64,000 bases of DNA from Tunturiibacter gelidiferens (GTDB lineage Bacteria > Acidobacteriota > Terriglobia > Terriglobales > Acidobacteriaceae): NCBI RefSeq assembly GCF_013410115.1, contig NZ_JACCCV010000003.1, forward strand, positions 62,001 to 126,000, given 5' to 3'. Shown here piece after piece: positions 35,647 through 45,158 of the stretch. Below the pieces are notes generated by a model. It did no database searches. It saw only the letters and a list, made by a program, of their open reading frames with translations, and had not been told where the DNA came from. Position 1 is the stretch's first letter, and each line of letters opens with the position of its first letter. The position numbers and the translations under genes are program-made.

Positions 35647-36489
35647 TCATGTACCTCCAACGGGGCTTAGTTCCTCGTCGCCCGGGCGAATCGTTTTCTT
35701 CCATATGGGGCTCATTACTTTTACCGAAACGAGGCTGTGTGCGATCAGGTCAGAGCTACTACCGTTCTTGGTTTTGCGGCGCGTTGGAGAAGCGTTGATG
35801 TCAGTGTCGCTATTTTTTGGAAACGCTGGCTGTTTTGCCCACGCAAGCTCGGCGTGGGTAGGCGATTTGCCGGCCTCGCGTTGTACGAACACACGTAACG
35901 CTGTTCTCGCACGTAAGAGCCTCGACTTCGTAGCCACCAGCGAAATGCCCAGGCATTGTGCGATCTCCTTGGTTGAAAGATCCCTTGAGTGTTGAAGTTC
36001 GATAACTTTGCGAAGTCCCGTAGGAAGTTGCAGGATGCCGGATTGGATCAACTCCGCCCGTTGCTGCCTCTCGAAGCATTGTTCGGGGTTGTCCCGGGAA
36101 TCCGTAAGATCCCATTCGCCGTACGTATCCACCTCGCCCCCGTTATCAATCGCAATCTCTAGAACACCGCGCCGCTTTCGCAACAGCATGAGCGCGGTAT
36201 TGACCGCGATGCTCGTGAACCATGTCGAGAAGCTAGCCTTACCTTGAAATGAATCAAGATGCAGAAATGCTTTCATCAAGGCCTCTTGAAGTGCATCTTC
36301 TGCATCCTGCCAATTTTTGGTAATTCGATAGAGCGTAAGCAAAATGCGCGTGGAGTGTGGCTTACTGAGTTCGACGAAGGCGTGTGAGTCCCCGGAACAT
36401 GCCGCTAAAACAAGCAACAGATCGCCATGTTTGTCTTGGCCATTACCTACGGGTGAGGGGCTTCCGTTCTGCTCACTTGGATTCATCAA
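35647..36489 (-). CDS. ECF sigma factor with long C-terminal tail
   Basis: This 280-residue protein has sigma region 2 (HAFVELSKPHSTRIL...WQDAEDALQEALMKAFLHLDSFQGKASFSTWFTSIAVNTALMLLRKRR) and region 4 (LPTGLRKVIELQHSRDLSTKEIAQCLGISLVATKSRLLRARTALR). After region 4 there are about 75 extra residues with no clear fold, longer than typical ECF factors. A dyad-type promoter (36683-36728) lies about 200 bp upstream. No anti-sigma gene adjoins it; the winged-helix protein follows instead. Confidence 0.85.
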   Translation of the reverse strand: MMNPSEQNGSPSPVGNGQDKHGDLLLVLAACSGDSHAFVELSKPHSTRILLTLYRITKNWQDAEDALQEALMKAFLHLDSFQGKASFSTWFTSIAVNTALMLLRKRRGVLEIAIDNGGEVDTYGEWDLTDSRDNPEQCFERQQRAELIQSGILQLPTGLRKVIELQHSRDLSTKEIAQCLGISLVATKSRLLRARTALRVFVQREAGKSPTHAELAWAKQPAFPKNSDTDINASPTRRKTKNGSSSDLIAHSLVSVKVMSPIWKKTIRPGDEELSPVGGT

Positions 36490-36682
36490 CTCGACACCTT
36501 TCGTGATAGGGGTGGAGCGGTTTAATGGATGATCAGCGATTTCCTGCCATATCCAGTGTCGGGGTGGTCTGTCTGACGGGTCGGGGGATCTGCCGGAAAA
36601 GGGAATATGTCAAGGATGGCCCGACTGCCGAGCTACCAGCGCGTACTGGTCGTTATCTATCGCTCCTTCCACCGTGAGCCTG

Positions 36683-36728
36683 ATGGTAGCAACCGACGCT
36701 TTTGTTGCCAATTACATGTTTCTGTTAG
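36683..36728 (-). promoter_or_regulatory. dyad promoter P1, upstream of the ECF sigma gene
   Basis: On the minus strand CTAACAGAAACATGTAAT is followed, after exactly 22 nt, by the -10-like TACCAT, itself preceded by TTGC. The dyad takes the place of a -35 box. It is one of eight related sites between 36.7 and 63.9 kb. Gene-proximal half ATGTAAT is perfect; the distal half is degenerate. Confidence 0.55.
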
Positions 36729-36840
36729 TCAAGAACAGGAGTTCAGTTTGTCCACGCATACACTGGCGCCAAATTGTGAAGCATGCTCCGGCCGCAGCCG
36801 CACGCCAGTTGATGCCGCCTTCCCGGCAAGCGATCGGAGT

Positions 36841-36945
36841 CGTCTTGTTGACCAGATTGATGATGATTTGCTGAATCTGATATCGGTCCACGAGAACCTC
36901 AAGGACCGGGTCTTCGAATTTGAACTCGATCGAAGTAGACCTCCG
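36841..36945 (-). pseudogene. relic of a sensor kinase ATPase N-box
   Basis: One frame reads VLEVLVDRYQIQQIIINLVNK, the N-box region of a histidine kinase, but flanking kinase motifs are gone. It lies in the 630-bp gap between the ECF gene and the large sensor kinase. The remainder of this gap has no gene that I can support apart from promoter P1. Confidence 0.5.
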
Positions 36946-37117
36946 GCTGGCATCCTCCTTCAAGAGCCTCCGCGAACCGAGGTAGAGCTGGGTTATACAT
37001 TCGGTGTCCCGGTAATAAACCTTGCCCTGGCCGATCTTATGTCTGGACGTGAGCTTTGATGAGTTTTCTCTGAACACGTCAGCTCTTACGGCTCGCATCA
37101 AGGCGATAAAAATCGCT

Positions 37118-40100
37118 CTAGGTAACCAGGGGTCTTGGCTCCATCACCTCGGTACGCAAGGTGAAATGAAACGTCGCGCCTCGTCCGTCGTTAGACGTGG
37201 CCCACAAACGGCCACCATGCGATTCCACAATGGAACGGCAGATCGCCAGCCCCATGCCGCTGCCCTGAGGTTTCGTGGTGAAGAAGGCATTGAAGATCTC
37301 GTCCGCTCTTCCGGCCGGCAATCCTGCTCCGGTGTCGCAGACCGAGATCAGCACTTGACCGCACTCGCCTTGTCCCGTCTTGACCGTAAGCACTCCGCCA
37401 GTCTCCTTCATCGCTTCGATACCATTGAGTATGAGGTTCATCAGTACCTGCTGCAGTTGCACCCGGTCAGCGGTGATTTTGGGAAGATCGGCGGTAAGGT
37501 CCGTGCGAATCGAAACGGCATGCTCGGTGGCTTCGCTCCGCAGCAGCAGGACCATTTCGCCGATGATTTCATCCGCGTCGACCGACTCTTTCTGTGGAGG
37601 CGTCTTCTTATACAACGACCGCAAACGATCGATGATGTCGGCTGCACGCCTCCCGTCCTTTGCAATCGATGATGTTGCCCGGCGCACCTGGTCCAGGTCC
37701 GGCTGGTCGCGGTTGAGCCATCGCAGGCTGGCCTCCGCATCCATCACGGCCGCGCTAATCGGCTGCTTTAACTCGTGAGAGATTGAGGCAGCCAGTTCTC
37801 CGAGTATGCTGACCCGATTGGTGTGTGCAAGGTCTGCCTGTAGCTGTTCCGCACGCTTGCGATCTTGAATGTCGGTCGCCGCACCATACCATTTCACGAC
37901 CTTTCCTCGCTTGTCTCGCAGCGGCACGGCGCGGACCAAAAACCACCGATACTCCCCGTCGATGCGGCGGATGCGCATCTCCTCCTCGTACGGCTCACCA
38001 CTGGCAATGCTCGCGCCCCGTCGTCGCTCAAGTCGATCCAGATCTTCAGGATGAACAACAACTTTCCTGAGTTCCTCCGCTTTTCCCAACTGCGACACGC
38101 CGGTATACTCCTCCCAGCGTCGATTCCTAAATTGTACGGCCCCGTCGGCTCCAGTGACCCACGCCATCGCCGGAATGGTCTCGATGGCTTCGCGAAGTTT
38201 TCTTTCCTCTCCCCGCAATTGTTGCACTCGGAGTTGATACAGCCCCCAAAGCAATGCCAGAAACGCAGCCACGCACAACAAGCGGAACCAATTGGTCTGA
38301 TAGAAAGCCGGCAGTATTGTGAAAGCCATGTTTGCGGGTGCGCCGGACCAGACGCCGTTGGTATCCGACGCTTCAACGCTGAAGTGATAGGAACCGGGAG
38401 GAAGGTTGCGATAGGTAATGGGGGTGGCCACCGCCGCTTCATGCCAGTCCTTGTCTGTCTCCTGCAGCTTGTAGCGGAATCGGATGGCCTCGGGATCGGA
38501 GAGGCTCACTGCGTTATAGCTGATCTGCACGCTCGACGTGTGGGCTGGGAAAGAGAGACGAGAATCGGGCGCGTAGAATTTGTCGTCGGCAGCGACCGAC
38601 TGGATGGTGATCGGAGGCGACACTGTTCGTTTTTCAGAGTAAGCTGCTGGATCGAGCCACACCACTCCGTTGCGCAACGCGAACCACAGTCGCCCATCGG
38701 TGCCCTCGATGGCGGTTGGCAACGGACGCAACTGGTTGGCAATCCCTGAAAGTCCCTCGCGTATGCCGAAGTGCTCGCCCTTGACCCGATACGCAGAGTC
38801 TTTCAAAGCTTCGGAGATCTCCGCCTTGGGGATATGGAAGATCCCTGAAATCGCGTTGAGCCATAAATCTCCCTCGGGTGTTTCCACGATTCCAGAGATT
38901 CCGCGCAACCATTCGTCATTCACAGCAGCGATCTTGCGGAAGCGTCCCTGGCCAAACTGCTCCAGCCCAAATTCACCCCCGATCCAAATCTCCGGTCCTC
39001 GTCCATAGATCGCCGTAATATTGCCCACCTGAAGATCATCGCTCGGACCGAATCGACGGACCCGGTCGCCATCCAAAATTGCCAGCTGGCTCTTCGCATA
39101 GCCAAACCACACGCGGCCAAGGCTATCGGTGAACGCAGTCATCAGGTAGGTCCCTGTCTTTGGGAGGTCGTCGCGGCCGCCGTCAGGTGTCCAACTACCA
39201 TTGGCAAACCGGTATAAACCGTGGCGGCCGAAGGAGACCCATATTCCTCCTTGTTGGTCCCCGGTAATCGTCTGCAGGAATCCAAATTGGTTCACCATCT
39301 CCGGGGGAAGGTTCACGCGCACGAAATCGTCTCCGACAAGATGCCAAAGACAACGTTCCCCGGAGAACCAAAACGTCTTGTCAGGTGCGCGGTAGGCAAA
39401 TGACGATGTCACCCGCGGGAGACGACGCTCGGCCTTGGCCCCCAGGACATGATAAAGGTTCACTTTTACGCCAGTGCCACTACCGCCACTGATCCATACG
39501 GCCCCATTGTCATCAGCAACCACGGCGAAATCCCCACTCTCCGATGTTTCTTTCGGGAATTCCTGTCTGATCAACGGGGTGTAGAAGAATCGATGTATAC
39601 CCCTGGTGTCTCCAAACCAGATATTTCCTTCACGATCCACCAACTCTGCGAACTCAAAATGGTTTATGTTATAGGTCTCAGAAATAGCTGGGGACACTTT
39701 GTTGTGGACATCACGCAGGCTGTCTTTTGGAAGGCGCATCACGACGGGCTTATCCCAGGGTGAGATCCAAACACTGTTGTTTCGATCAACAATTTGAAGG
39801 TCTTTTTTTGTGACCGGGTAAGCAGGTAGCCTCTCATCAGGACCTTCGCCGGAGACGGACACACGTGGGGCCGCGGGCGCGGTCAGGATGGTTCGATCCG
39901 GCTCCCAGGTGAACCCGGTGACAGATAAATTGCTGCCAGCTGTTTTGAAGTGTCTGGTCCCCGGTTTGAGGTAGATGAGGTCTTTCGGGGCTTCAAAACC
40001 GCCCACCAAAGCCCAAAGTATCCCCTCTGAATCAAATCCAACATTGATAAAGCGTCCTGCAGGAACGTTCCACTCAACCCCGATATTCTGCCACCCCGAA

Positions 40101-40639
40101 TGATCGAATCTCCATAGACCACTGGAGGTGCCTGCCCATACAATTCCATCCCGATCCTGGGCAAAACCGTAGACACTTCCAGTCTCGCTCGAATAATTGG
40201 TCACTCGCCCCTTATCCAGGAAACTGAAGCCTCCTAACGAGTAGCCGATCCAGAGGCCGCCAGACTGCGGTGCGAACAAGGAGTACGGGTTGTTCGAGAG
40301 GAGCCGATCGCCAAACGGCGAGCTGAATGGTTCGAATCGCGTTCCATCAAAGCGAAATAATCCGTTGGTGCTGCCCAGCCATAGGAACCCGTCATTGGTC
40401 TGTGCTAAACACTCGACGTCAGCGGGCGCTCCCTGTTGGAAGGTCCAAGGGTCGTGACCCACCTGCACGTTTACCGGTGCCGGCGTTTGCCCGAGCGACG
40501 ACGGACACCGAAAACAGGCAACGATCATTAAGACAAGAAGCCAGCATAGCTGCGAGCCTGACACACGGATTGAGTGTGCTGAGCGGTCGCGATCTTCGAC
40601 GGAAACAAAAGACCGCGCTCGTTGATATGTTTTCGACAC
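37118..40639 (-). CDS. large hybrid-sensor-like histidine kinase with beta-propeller, Y_Y_Y, PAS and kinase domains
   Basis: This 1173-residue protein has a signal peptide or anchor (LCWLLVLMIVACFR), followed by a long periplasmic region of repeated DGFLWLGSTNGLFRFDG-type blades (two-component regulator propeller). A Y_Y_Y domain (about residues 680-760) and one membrane helix (LLCVAAFLALLWGLYQL) follow. A PAS/PAC domain, HisKA (ISHELKQPISAAVMDAEASLRWL) and a complete HATPase (NLILNGIEAM, DTGAGL, FFTTKPQGSGMGLAI) complete it. The kinase core is the FixL-like type that usually pairs with FixJ-type regulators. It is the only intact kinase in this part of the window and a plausible partner for the regulator at 58.9 kb, though they are 18 kb apart. 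Confidence 0.93.
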   Translation of the reverse strand: MSKTYQRARSFVSVEDRDRSAHSIRVSGSQLCWLLVLMIVACFRCPSSLGQTPAPVNVQVGHDPWTFQQGAPADVECLAQTNDGFLWLGSTNGLFRFDGTRFEPFSSPFGDRLLSNNPYSLFAPQSGGLWIGYSLGGFSFLDKGRVTNYSSETGSVYGFAQDRDGIVWAGTSSGLWRFDHSGWQNIGVEWNVPAGRFINVGFDSEGILWALVGGFEAPKDLIYLKPGTRHFKTAGSNLSVTGFTWEPDRTILTAPAAPRVSVSGEGPDERLPAYPVTKKDLQIVDRNNSVWISPWDKPVVMRLPKDSLRDVHNKVSPAISETYNINHFEFAELVDREGNIWFGDTRGIHRFFYTPLIRQEFPKETSESGDFAVVADDNGAVWISGGSGTGVKVNLYHVLGAKAERRLPRVTSSFAYRAPDKTFWFSGERCLWHLVGDDFVRVNLPPEMVNQFGFLQTITGDQQGGIWVSFGRHGLYRFANGSWTPDGGRDDLPKTGTYLMTAFTDSLGRVWFGYAKSQLAILDGDRVRRFGPSDDLQVGNITAIYGRGPEIWIGGEFGLEQFGQGRFRKIAAVNDEWLRGISGIVETPEGDLWLNAISGIFHIPKAEISEALKDSAYRVKGEHFGIREGLSGIANQLRPLPTAIEGTDGRLWFALRNGVVWLDPAAYSEKRTVSPPITIQSVAADDKFYAPDSRLSFPAHTSSVQISYNAVSLSDPEAIRFRYKLQETDKDWHEAAVATPITYRNLPPGSYHFSVEASDTNGVWSGAPANMAFTILPAFYQTNWFRLLCVAAFLALLWGLYQLRVQQLRGEERKLREAIETIPAMAWVTGADGAVQFRNRRWEEYTGVSQLGKAEELRKVVVHPEDLDRLERRRGASIASGEPYEEEMRIRRIDGEYRWFLVRAVPLRDKRGKVVKWYGAATDIQDRKRAEQLQADLAHTNRVSILGELAASISHELKQPISAAVMDAEASLRWLNRDQPDLDQVRRATSSIAKDGRRAADIIDRLRSLYKKTPPQKESVDADEIIGEMVLLLRSEATEHAVSIRTDLTADLPKITADRVQLQQVLMNLILNGIEAMKETGGVLTVKTGQGECGQVLISVCDTGAGLPAGRADEIFNAFFTTKPQGSGMGLAICRSIVESHGGRLWATSNDGRGATFHFTLRTEVMEPRPLVT

Positions 40640-41385
40640 GTGCCCACATTCTACTCATAATCCAATACAGCTACAGTGAACACGAACTGACACTGGAGAA
40701 AGAGCCAACGCCAAGTTTGAAAGATAGTGGGGGTTGGCCCTCAATCGCAAAATCCGGAATGCCCTTGGTCACGACGCGGATCCGTGTCCGAGATGGAGCT
40801 TTCGAAGTAGGAGCATCAAATGCATTCATACCTCCGGCTCTCTCTGGCAATGATGGTCACTGCCAACCTTTAGCTGCCTTCGTTACGCACACGGTTGATT
40901 GAACCGTTAAGGCAAACGGGCGGAAACAAGAAGGAATGCCCGATTACGAGCTGCGTCGATGGCGCGAGACGGCTGACTCGTGAGAAACCATTCGCCTGGC
41001 CCTCGGTGCTCCTCAGTGAGCGCTGGCTTTAAGCTCCAGCAACTTGCCCGCTCGATGGACAATGCGATCCGTAAATTCGTGGAACATCTCGCGCAGAGTT
41101 GGTTCCTGATCCGCAGCTTGGACCACGGCCATGATGACGCGAGTGTTCTCGTGACGCCCTACTAAACTAGCGATTAGGGTGGACGTCGCCCTGGGAGTTC
41201 GCGATGCCAGCATGGAATCAACAGCCGCAGCCGCAAGCTACCTGTCAATGGCAACGCGGGCAGAGCTCTTGCAGGTTAACGTAGAGGCCCATGAGCGAGA
41301 CCTCGGAGCCACAAACAATCCGACATTCGGAGCTGCGTTCAGCTTGCTGCTCGAGGCTCCTGATGCCACTCAAAGCTAGGAATTT
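40640..41385. other. intergenic stretch without a recognised gene
   Basis: About 745 bp between the large kinase gene (start at the left) and the frameshifted ohr gene. Short open frames exist on both strands but show no family signature or good ribosome site. It should include the kinase promoter. No copy of the dyad motif was found here. Confidence 0.45.
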
Positions 41386-41816
41386 CTAGGCGACAGTCAG
41401 TAATACGTCGATATTGCCCCGAGTTGCGTTCGAATACGGGCATATCTGGTGGGCGCGTTGCACCAATTCCTCCGCGGTGGCTCTTTCAATGCCGGGCAGG
41501 TAGATCGTCATAGCCACGGCGATACCGAATCCTTCAGCCTCTCCGTTCAGAGGGCCAAAAGAGACCGCCGAGTCAATCGCTACCTCTTCCGGGATCCGAA
41601 TGTGGCGCTCTCCCGCAACAACTTTCTGGGCACCGATGAAACAGGCTGCGTAGCCGCGGCAAATAGTTGCTCTGGGTTGGTGCCATTCCCTTTACCGCCC
41701 ATTTCAACGGGACGATCAAGTTTCAGATTAATTTGTCCATCATCTGATTTCGCGCTGCCAACCCGTCCGCCCATCGCTTTTGCTCTGGCCGTGTAAATTG
41801 CGTTCTCGATTGCCAT
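41386..41816 (-). pseudogene. ohr: organic hydroperoxide resistance protein (Ohr/OsmC family), frameshifted
   Basis: The first part reads YTARAKAMGGRVGSAKSDDGQINLKL...GTNPEQLFAA in one frame. The rest reads GYAACFIGAQKVVAGERHIRIPEE and on to HQICPYSNATRGNIDVLLTVA in another. Both Ohr cysteines are kept (YAACF and HQICPYS). One missing base near 41652-41662 (in the GCCGC/GGC run) explains the break. Ohr reduces organic peroxides. Either a recent inactivation or a sequencing error; the otherwise intact sequence supports a very recent event or an error. Confidence 0.85.
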
Positions 41817-41851
41817 AGTGAAGCCCGTCCGATTGCATGCACAAATTTGAC

Positions 41852-43123
41852 TCAACTGTCTGATCGCTGCCGGATGATCAACCGAGCACCGCGTTTGCCG
41901 CTCAGATAGGTCCACACCCATTGCATAAAGACGCTGAACCTCAAGCTGTTCTCCGCCAGGAATTGAATGTGTATGAGAGCCCACACGAGCCAGGCCATAA
42001 AGCCACTGAGCTGCACTCCGGCGCTCTGCAGCACTGCAAAGCTCTTACCTACAACGGCAAGATTACCCTTATCGAAGTAGCGAAACGGCGGCAAGGCTGG
42101 ATGGCCGATCACCTTGCGGAAGATGGACTTGGCTGCGTACCTGCCCTGCTGCATCGCAACCTGCGCAACCCCCGGCAGCGGCTTGCCATCCTGATCGAGC
42201 GATGCTGTGTCCCCAACTACAAAGATGTCCGGATGATCGGGGACGGAAAGGTCCGGCTGAATGCGAACGCGGCCCGCCCGGTCGACTGTACATCCAAGCC
42301 ATTTTCCGGCAGGTGAAGGGGCAACACCGGCCGTCCATACTACCGTCTTTGCCTGAATGCGCTCCTCTCCGATCACTACACCATCCGCGTCGATGGATTG
42401 AACGGGCTTTCCGAGACGAACATCGACTCCCAGCGACACCAACCGCTGCCTTGCGGCTTCGGAGAGTTTCTCCGAAAAAGTGGCCAGCGGCCGAGTGCCC
42501 ATGTCCGCGAGAACGATATGGGCCGATTTCGGATCGATTCGACGGAAGTCTTTGCGGAACGTGGTTTGAGTCATGACCGCAATCGCGCTTGCCATCTCGA
42601 CTCCGGTCGGTCCTGCACCAACCATCACAAAGGTCATCAACGCCTTCCGCCGATCCGAGTCGTCTTCGATCTCAGCCTTCTCAAAGGCCTCCAGCAAGTG
42701 GTTCCGAAGGGATTCAGCATCGGACAGACTTTTGAGGCCGGGTGCGAAGGCGGCGAATTCGTTGTGCCCGAAATAGCTGTGGGTAGCCCCAGTGGCAAGA
42801 ATCAGGTAGTCATAGTTGATGCTGGTGCCCGTCTTGTCGTCGGCATCCACGATCACCTGCTTTGAGGCTGCATCCACCCCCGTCACGCTGCCCAGCATTA
42901 CAGATGTGTTTGTCTGATCAGCCAAGAGGCTACGGATAGGCGATGCGATCTGCCCAGGGGCCAACACTGAAGTCGCAACCTGGTATAGAAGAGGCTGAAA
43001 GACATGGTGATTGGAGCGATCGATGAGCAAAACGTCGACCGGAGAGCGTTTCAATCCCTTTGCTGCGGCTAGTCCACCGAATCCACCGCCGACAATCACC
43101 ACAAGAGGAGCTTTCGTCGTCAT
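41852..43123 (-). CDS. ndh: type II NADH dehydrogenase (NDH-2)
   Basis: This 423-residue protein has the FAD-binding VVIVGGGFGGLAAAKGL at the start, NHHVFQPLLYQVAT, the second dinucleotide site VMVGAGPTGVEMA and VFVVGDTASLDQDGKPLPGVAQVAMQQGRYAAK. A C-terminal amphipathic segment (FMAWLVWALIHIQFLAE) suits membrane attachment. It passes electrons from NADH to quinone without pumping protons. Dyad promoter P3 lies about 130-180 bp upstream of its start, putting it in the same candidate regulon as the oxidase operon. Confidence 0.93.
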   Translation of the reverse strand: MTTKAPLVVIVGGGFGGLAAAKGLKRSPVDVLLIDRSNHHVFQPLLYQVATSVLAPGQIASPIRSLLADQTNTSVMLGSVTGVDAASKQVIVDADDKTGTSINYDYLILATGATHSYFGHNEFAAFAPGLKSLSDAESLRNHLLEAFEKAEIEDDSDRRKALMTFVMVGAGPTGVEMASAIAVMTQTTFRKDFRRIDPKSAHIVLADMGTRPLATFSEKLSEAARQRLVSLGVDVRLGKPVQSIDADGVVIGEERIQAKTVVWTAGVAPSPAGKWLGCTVDRAGRVRIQPDLSVPDHPDIFVVGDTASLDQDGKPLPGVAQVAMQQGRYAAKSIFRKVIGHPALPPFRYFDKGNLAVVGKSFAVLQSAGVQLSGFMAWLVWALIHIQFLAENSLRFSVFMQWVWTYLSGKRGARLIIRQRSDS

Positions 43124-43255
43124 CTCTTCGCTCTCAAATCTTCAATTTTGGAACGATACTTCGCTTCAGAGCACGCAGAATCGACGCGCGCTCCCGTATC
43201 CATTCGCGCACTCCCAGGTTTTCATCGAGGCGGGAGAGTACGAACTTCCAGCCAG

Positions 43256-43301
43256 AGAGTAGCAATCGCATTGCGCCGAAACAATCACATGTTCATGTAA
43301 T
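43256..43301 (-). promoter_or_regulatory. dyad promoter P3, upstream of ndh
   Basis: ATTACAT-GAAC-ATGTGAT (minus strand, one mismatch in the symmetry) is followed after exactly 22 nt by TACTCT, preceded by TTGC. The spacing and the TTGCTAC context equal those at P1 and P2. It lies in the 670-bp gap between ndh and the MCE gene; the rest of that gap has no gene that I can support. Confidence 0.6.
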
Positions 43302-43361
43302 ACGGCGCTGTCATCAGGCGTTTTCGCGGGAAGTTACCATCCAGCACAATCGTTTACGGAT

Positions 43362-43379
43362 CTGACATAAAAATGTAAT
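43362..43379 (+). promoter_or_regulatory. weaker dyad-like site in the ndh upstream gap
   Basis: CTGACAT-AAAA-ATGTAAT resembles the other sites, about 60 bp further from ndh than P3. No -10-like hexamer follows at 22-23 nt in either direction, so it may be an accessory site or chance. Confidence 0.3.
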
Positions 43380-43789
43380 AGTTCTCGGAGCTCGGCATCG
43401 GGTAAGGGACGTCCGGAGAGCATGTGCCATGCCGCAACGCTCTACCAGCCACAAGGATCGCGAGCTGTCTTCCAGTACCGAAAACAGAGGGACTGGAGCG
43501 TCGAGAGTAATAGCTCTCATAAGACTTGAGGAGCGGGAGGCTATGGGCCAGCTGGCCGGGTTCCATCAGTATCTTGAGATTTGTGCGACGGCCCAGGAGC
43601 TCGTCGAAAAAATGCTCCAGTTCTCAGTATGAAGTGGCCATCTTGCAGACTGAGGTTCTACCGCAGGATAACCGGGTGCTACTACGAAGCTATCTGACAT
43701 TCATGGAGTTTCACTAGTCACCGCACTGCTCATGATCAAGAATTTCACTTCGACATCACGGAACGCTCGTGATCGCGCCGCCGAACAGA

Positions 43790-45154
43790 CTACTTCCTCT
43801 CCGCAACCACGATGCATATACCGGACCAACGATCATGCCCCAACCCCGGCGGAGGAGCCGCGCTCAGGGGCATGACGCCCACATTCTTGGTGGTGAAGGG
43901 GTAGCGTGCCTCGAGGTAGTTGCGAACGAGCTGTGCGCGTGCGTAGGACCAGGAAAGAGCATCGGCTGACACCGCGGCATCGGAATACCCCTCGATTACG
44001 ATAGGGTGGGTGAAGATCGCGTCTCCCAGTGATGCAACGGCAGCATCGATCACATGCTTCCCGTCGGGGCTCAATTCCTCCGTGCCATGTGGCCCGTGCT
44101 GAAATAATGCATCAGCCTGCAGCCAGGCGCGTGGGCTCTGCGTGCTACCGAAGAGCTTACTGTGTCTATATTCCTGTGGCGATAAACTGCCAAGTGTGTA
44201 GTAGCCGCGATGATTGAAGAAGCCCTTAAAGAAGAAGTTGTGTTTGAGCGCCTCTGTATCCTCAGCCATGTTACCTGTCGCAACGTTGACATTGGTCAGC
44301 GATTCGCTGACGTTCTGACCTGCGGTGACACCATTTACATCGGGCCCCAGGGCCTGGGTCAGACTTTGCTGGACTTGTTGGATGGTCGAATCGGCGCGGG
44401 TCGACGCAGAATGAATTTGCGTCATCGTGTCATCAAGTTTCTGAGGTAATTGACGCTGCTGAACATCTGCAACGATGCTATTCACACGGCCCGAGGCCTG
44501 GTTTAGGTTCGAGGTTGTCGACTGCACGTTTGACACGGACTCTCGAATCTGTCCTGCCATCTTCTCATCTTGGAGAAGCATGCCCGCTGGCCCGCGGCCC
44601 TCTTTCAACCCTACGAGCAGATCGTTTGCGTTACCCACGGCGCCATTGACCCCGTCGAGTACGACGTTCAGGTTGCCTCCCACCTGCTTTATCGTTGCGT
44701 CCGCATCGTTCATGATCCCGAGAGCATGAGTCAGCAGGTCGGACATGGTTACGGGAGGTTTGCTTTGCAGTACCGAGTCGGCTTGCGCAATCGTTGCATT
44801 CGGGGAACCCGAATGGATCGTGAGGAACGTGTTACCCACCACGCCTTCTGTATCGATCGTTACGACGGAGTCGGTTCGAACCAGGCCATGAAGCTGCTCG
44901 TCGACCTTCATCTGGACACGAAAATGATCACTTGGCGAACGAGGTACTTCGATCCTCGTCACCTGGCCAGCATCCATGCCCGCTACTTGCACCTTCGAAC
45001 CCTTGGCTATGCCATCGAGATCGGCAAACTCCGTATACAGCAGCACGTGGCGCGAGAAAGCCTCATGACGATTCCCAACGAGGAAGATTCCGAGCGCGAA
45101 CAAGGTTACGCTGGCAATGATGAAGATTCCTACAGCGAGATATCGTCTAGACAT
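43790..45154 (-). CDS. MlaD-like MCE domain protein fused to an OmpA-like C-terminus
   Basis: This 454-residue protein has an N-terminal anchor helix and an MCE domain (about residues 38-120: LLYTEFADLDGIAKGSKVQVAGMDAGQVTRIEV). A long helical part has heptad-like Gln/Ser/Asn-rich sequence. The C-terminal domain (about 345-450: ELSPDGKHVIDAAVASL...IVIEGYSDAAVSADALSWSYARAQLVRNYLEARY) looks like an OmpA peptidoglycan-binding fold. MCE proteins carry lipids across the periplasm. The fusion would tie the lipid path to the cell wall. Last gene of the respiratory operon. Confidence 0.85.
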   Translation of the reverse strand: MSRRYLAVGIFIIASVTLFALGIFLVGNRHEAFSRHVLLYTEFADLDGIAKGSKVQVAGMDAGQVTRIEVPRSPSDHFRVQMKVDEQLHGLVRTDSVVTIDTEGVVGNTFLTIHSGSPNATIAQADSVLQSKPPVTMSDLLTHALGIMNDADATIKQVGGNLNVVLDGVNGAVGNANDLLVGLKEGRGPAGMLLQDEKMAGQIRESVSNVQSTTSNLNQASGRVNSIVADVQQRQLPQKLDDTMTQIHSASTRADSTIQQVQQSLTQALGPDVNGVTAGQNVSESLTNVNVATGNMAEDTEALKHNFFFKGFFNHRGYYTLGSLSPQEYRHSKLFGSTQSPRAWLQADALFQHGPHGTEELSPDGKHVIDAAVASLGDAIFTHPIVIEGYSDAAVSADALSWSYARAQLVRNYLEARYPFTTKNVGVMPLSAAPPPGLGHDRWSGICIVVAERK

Positions 45155-45158
45155 TGCT

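Noticed and set aside
37865-38749. 294-codon open frame antisense to the large kinase gene
   Set aside because: No motif or ribosome site, and it is contained in a strong CDS.
41013-41213. 66-codon minus-strand frame upstream of the large kinase gene
   Set aside because: No ribosome site or recognised motif.
43429-43717. Short plus-strand frames in the gap between ndh and the MCE gene
   Set aside because: No motif, weak starts and no conserved neighbour logic.
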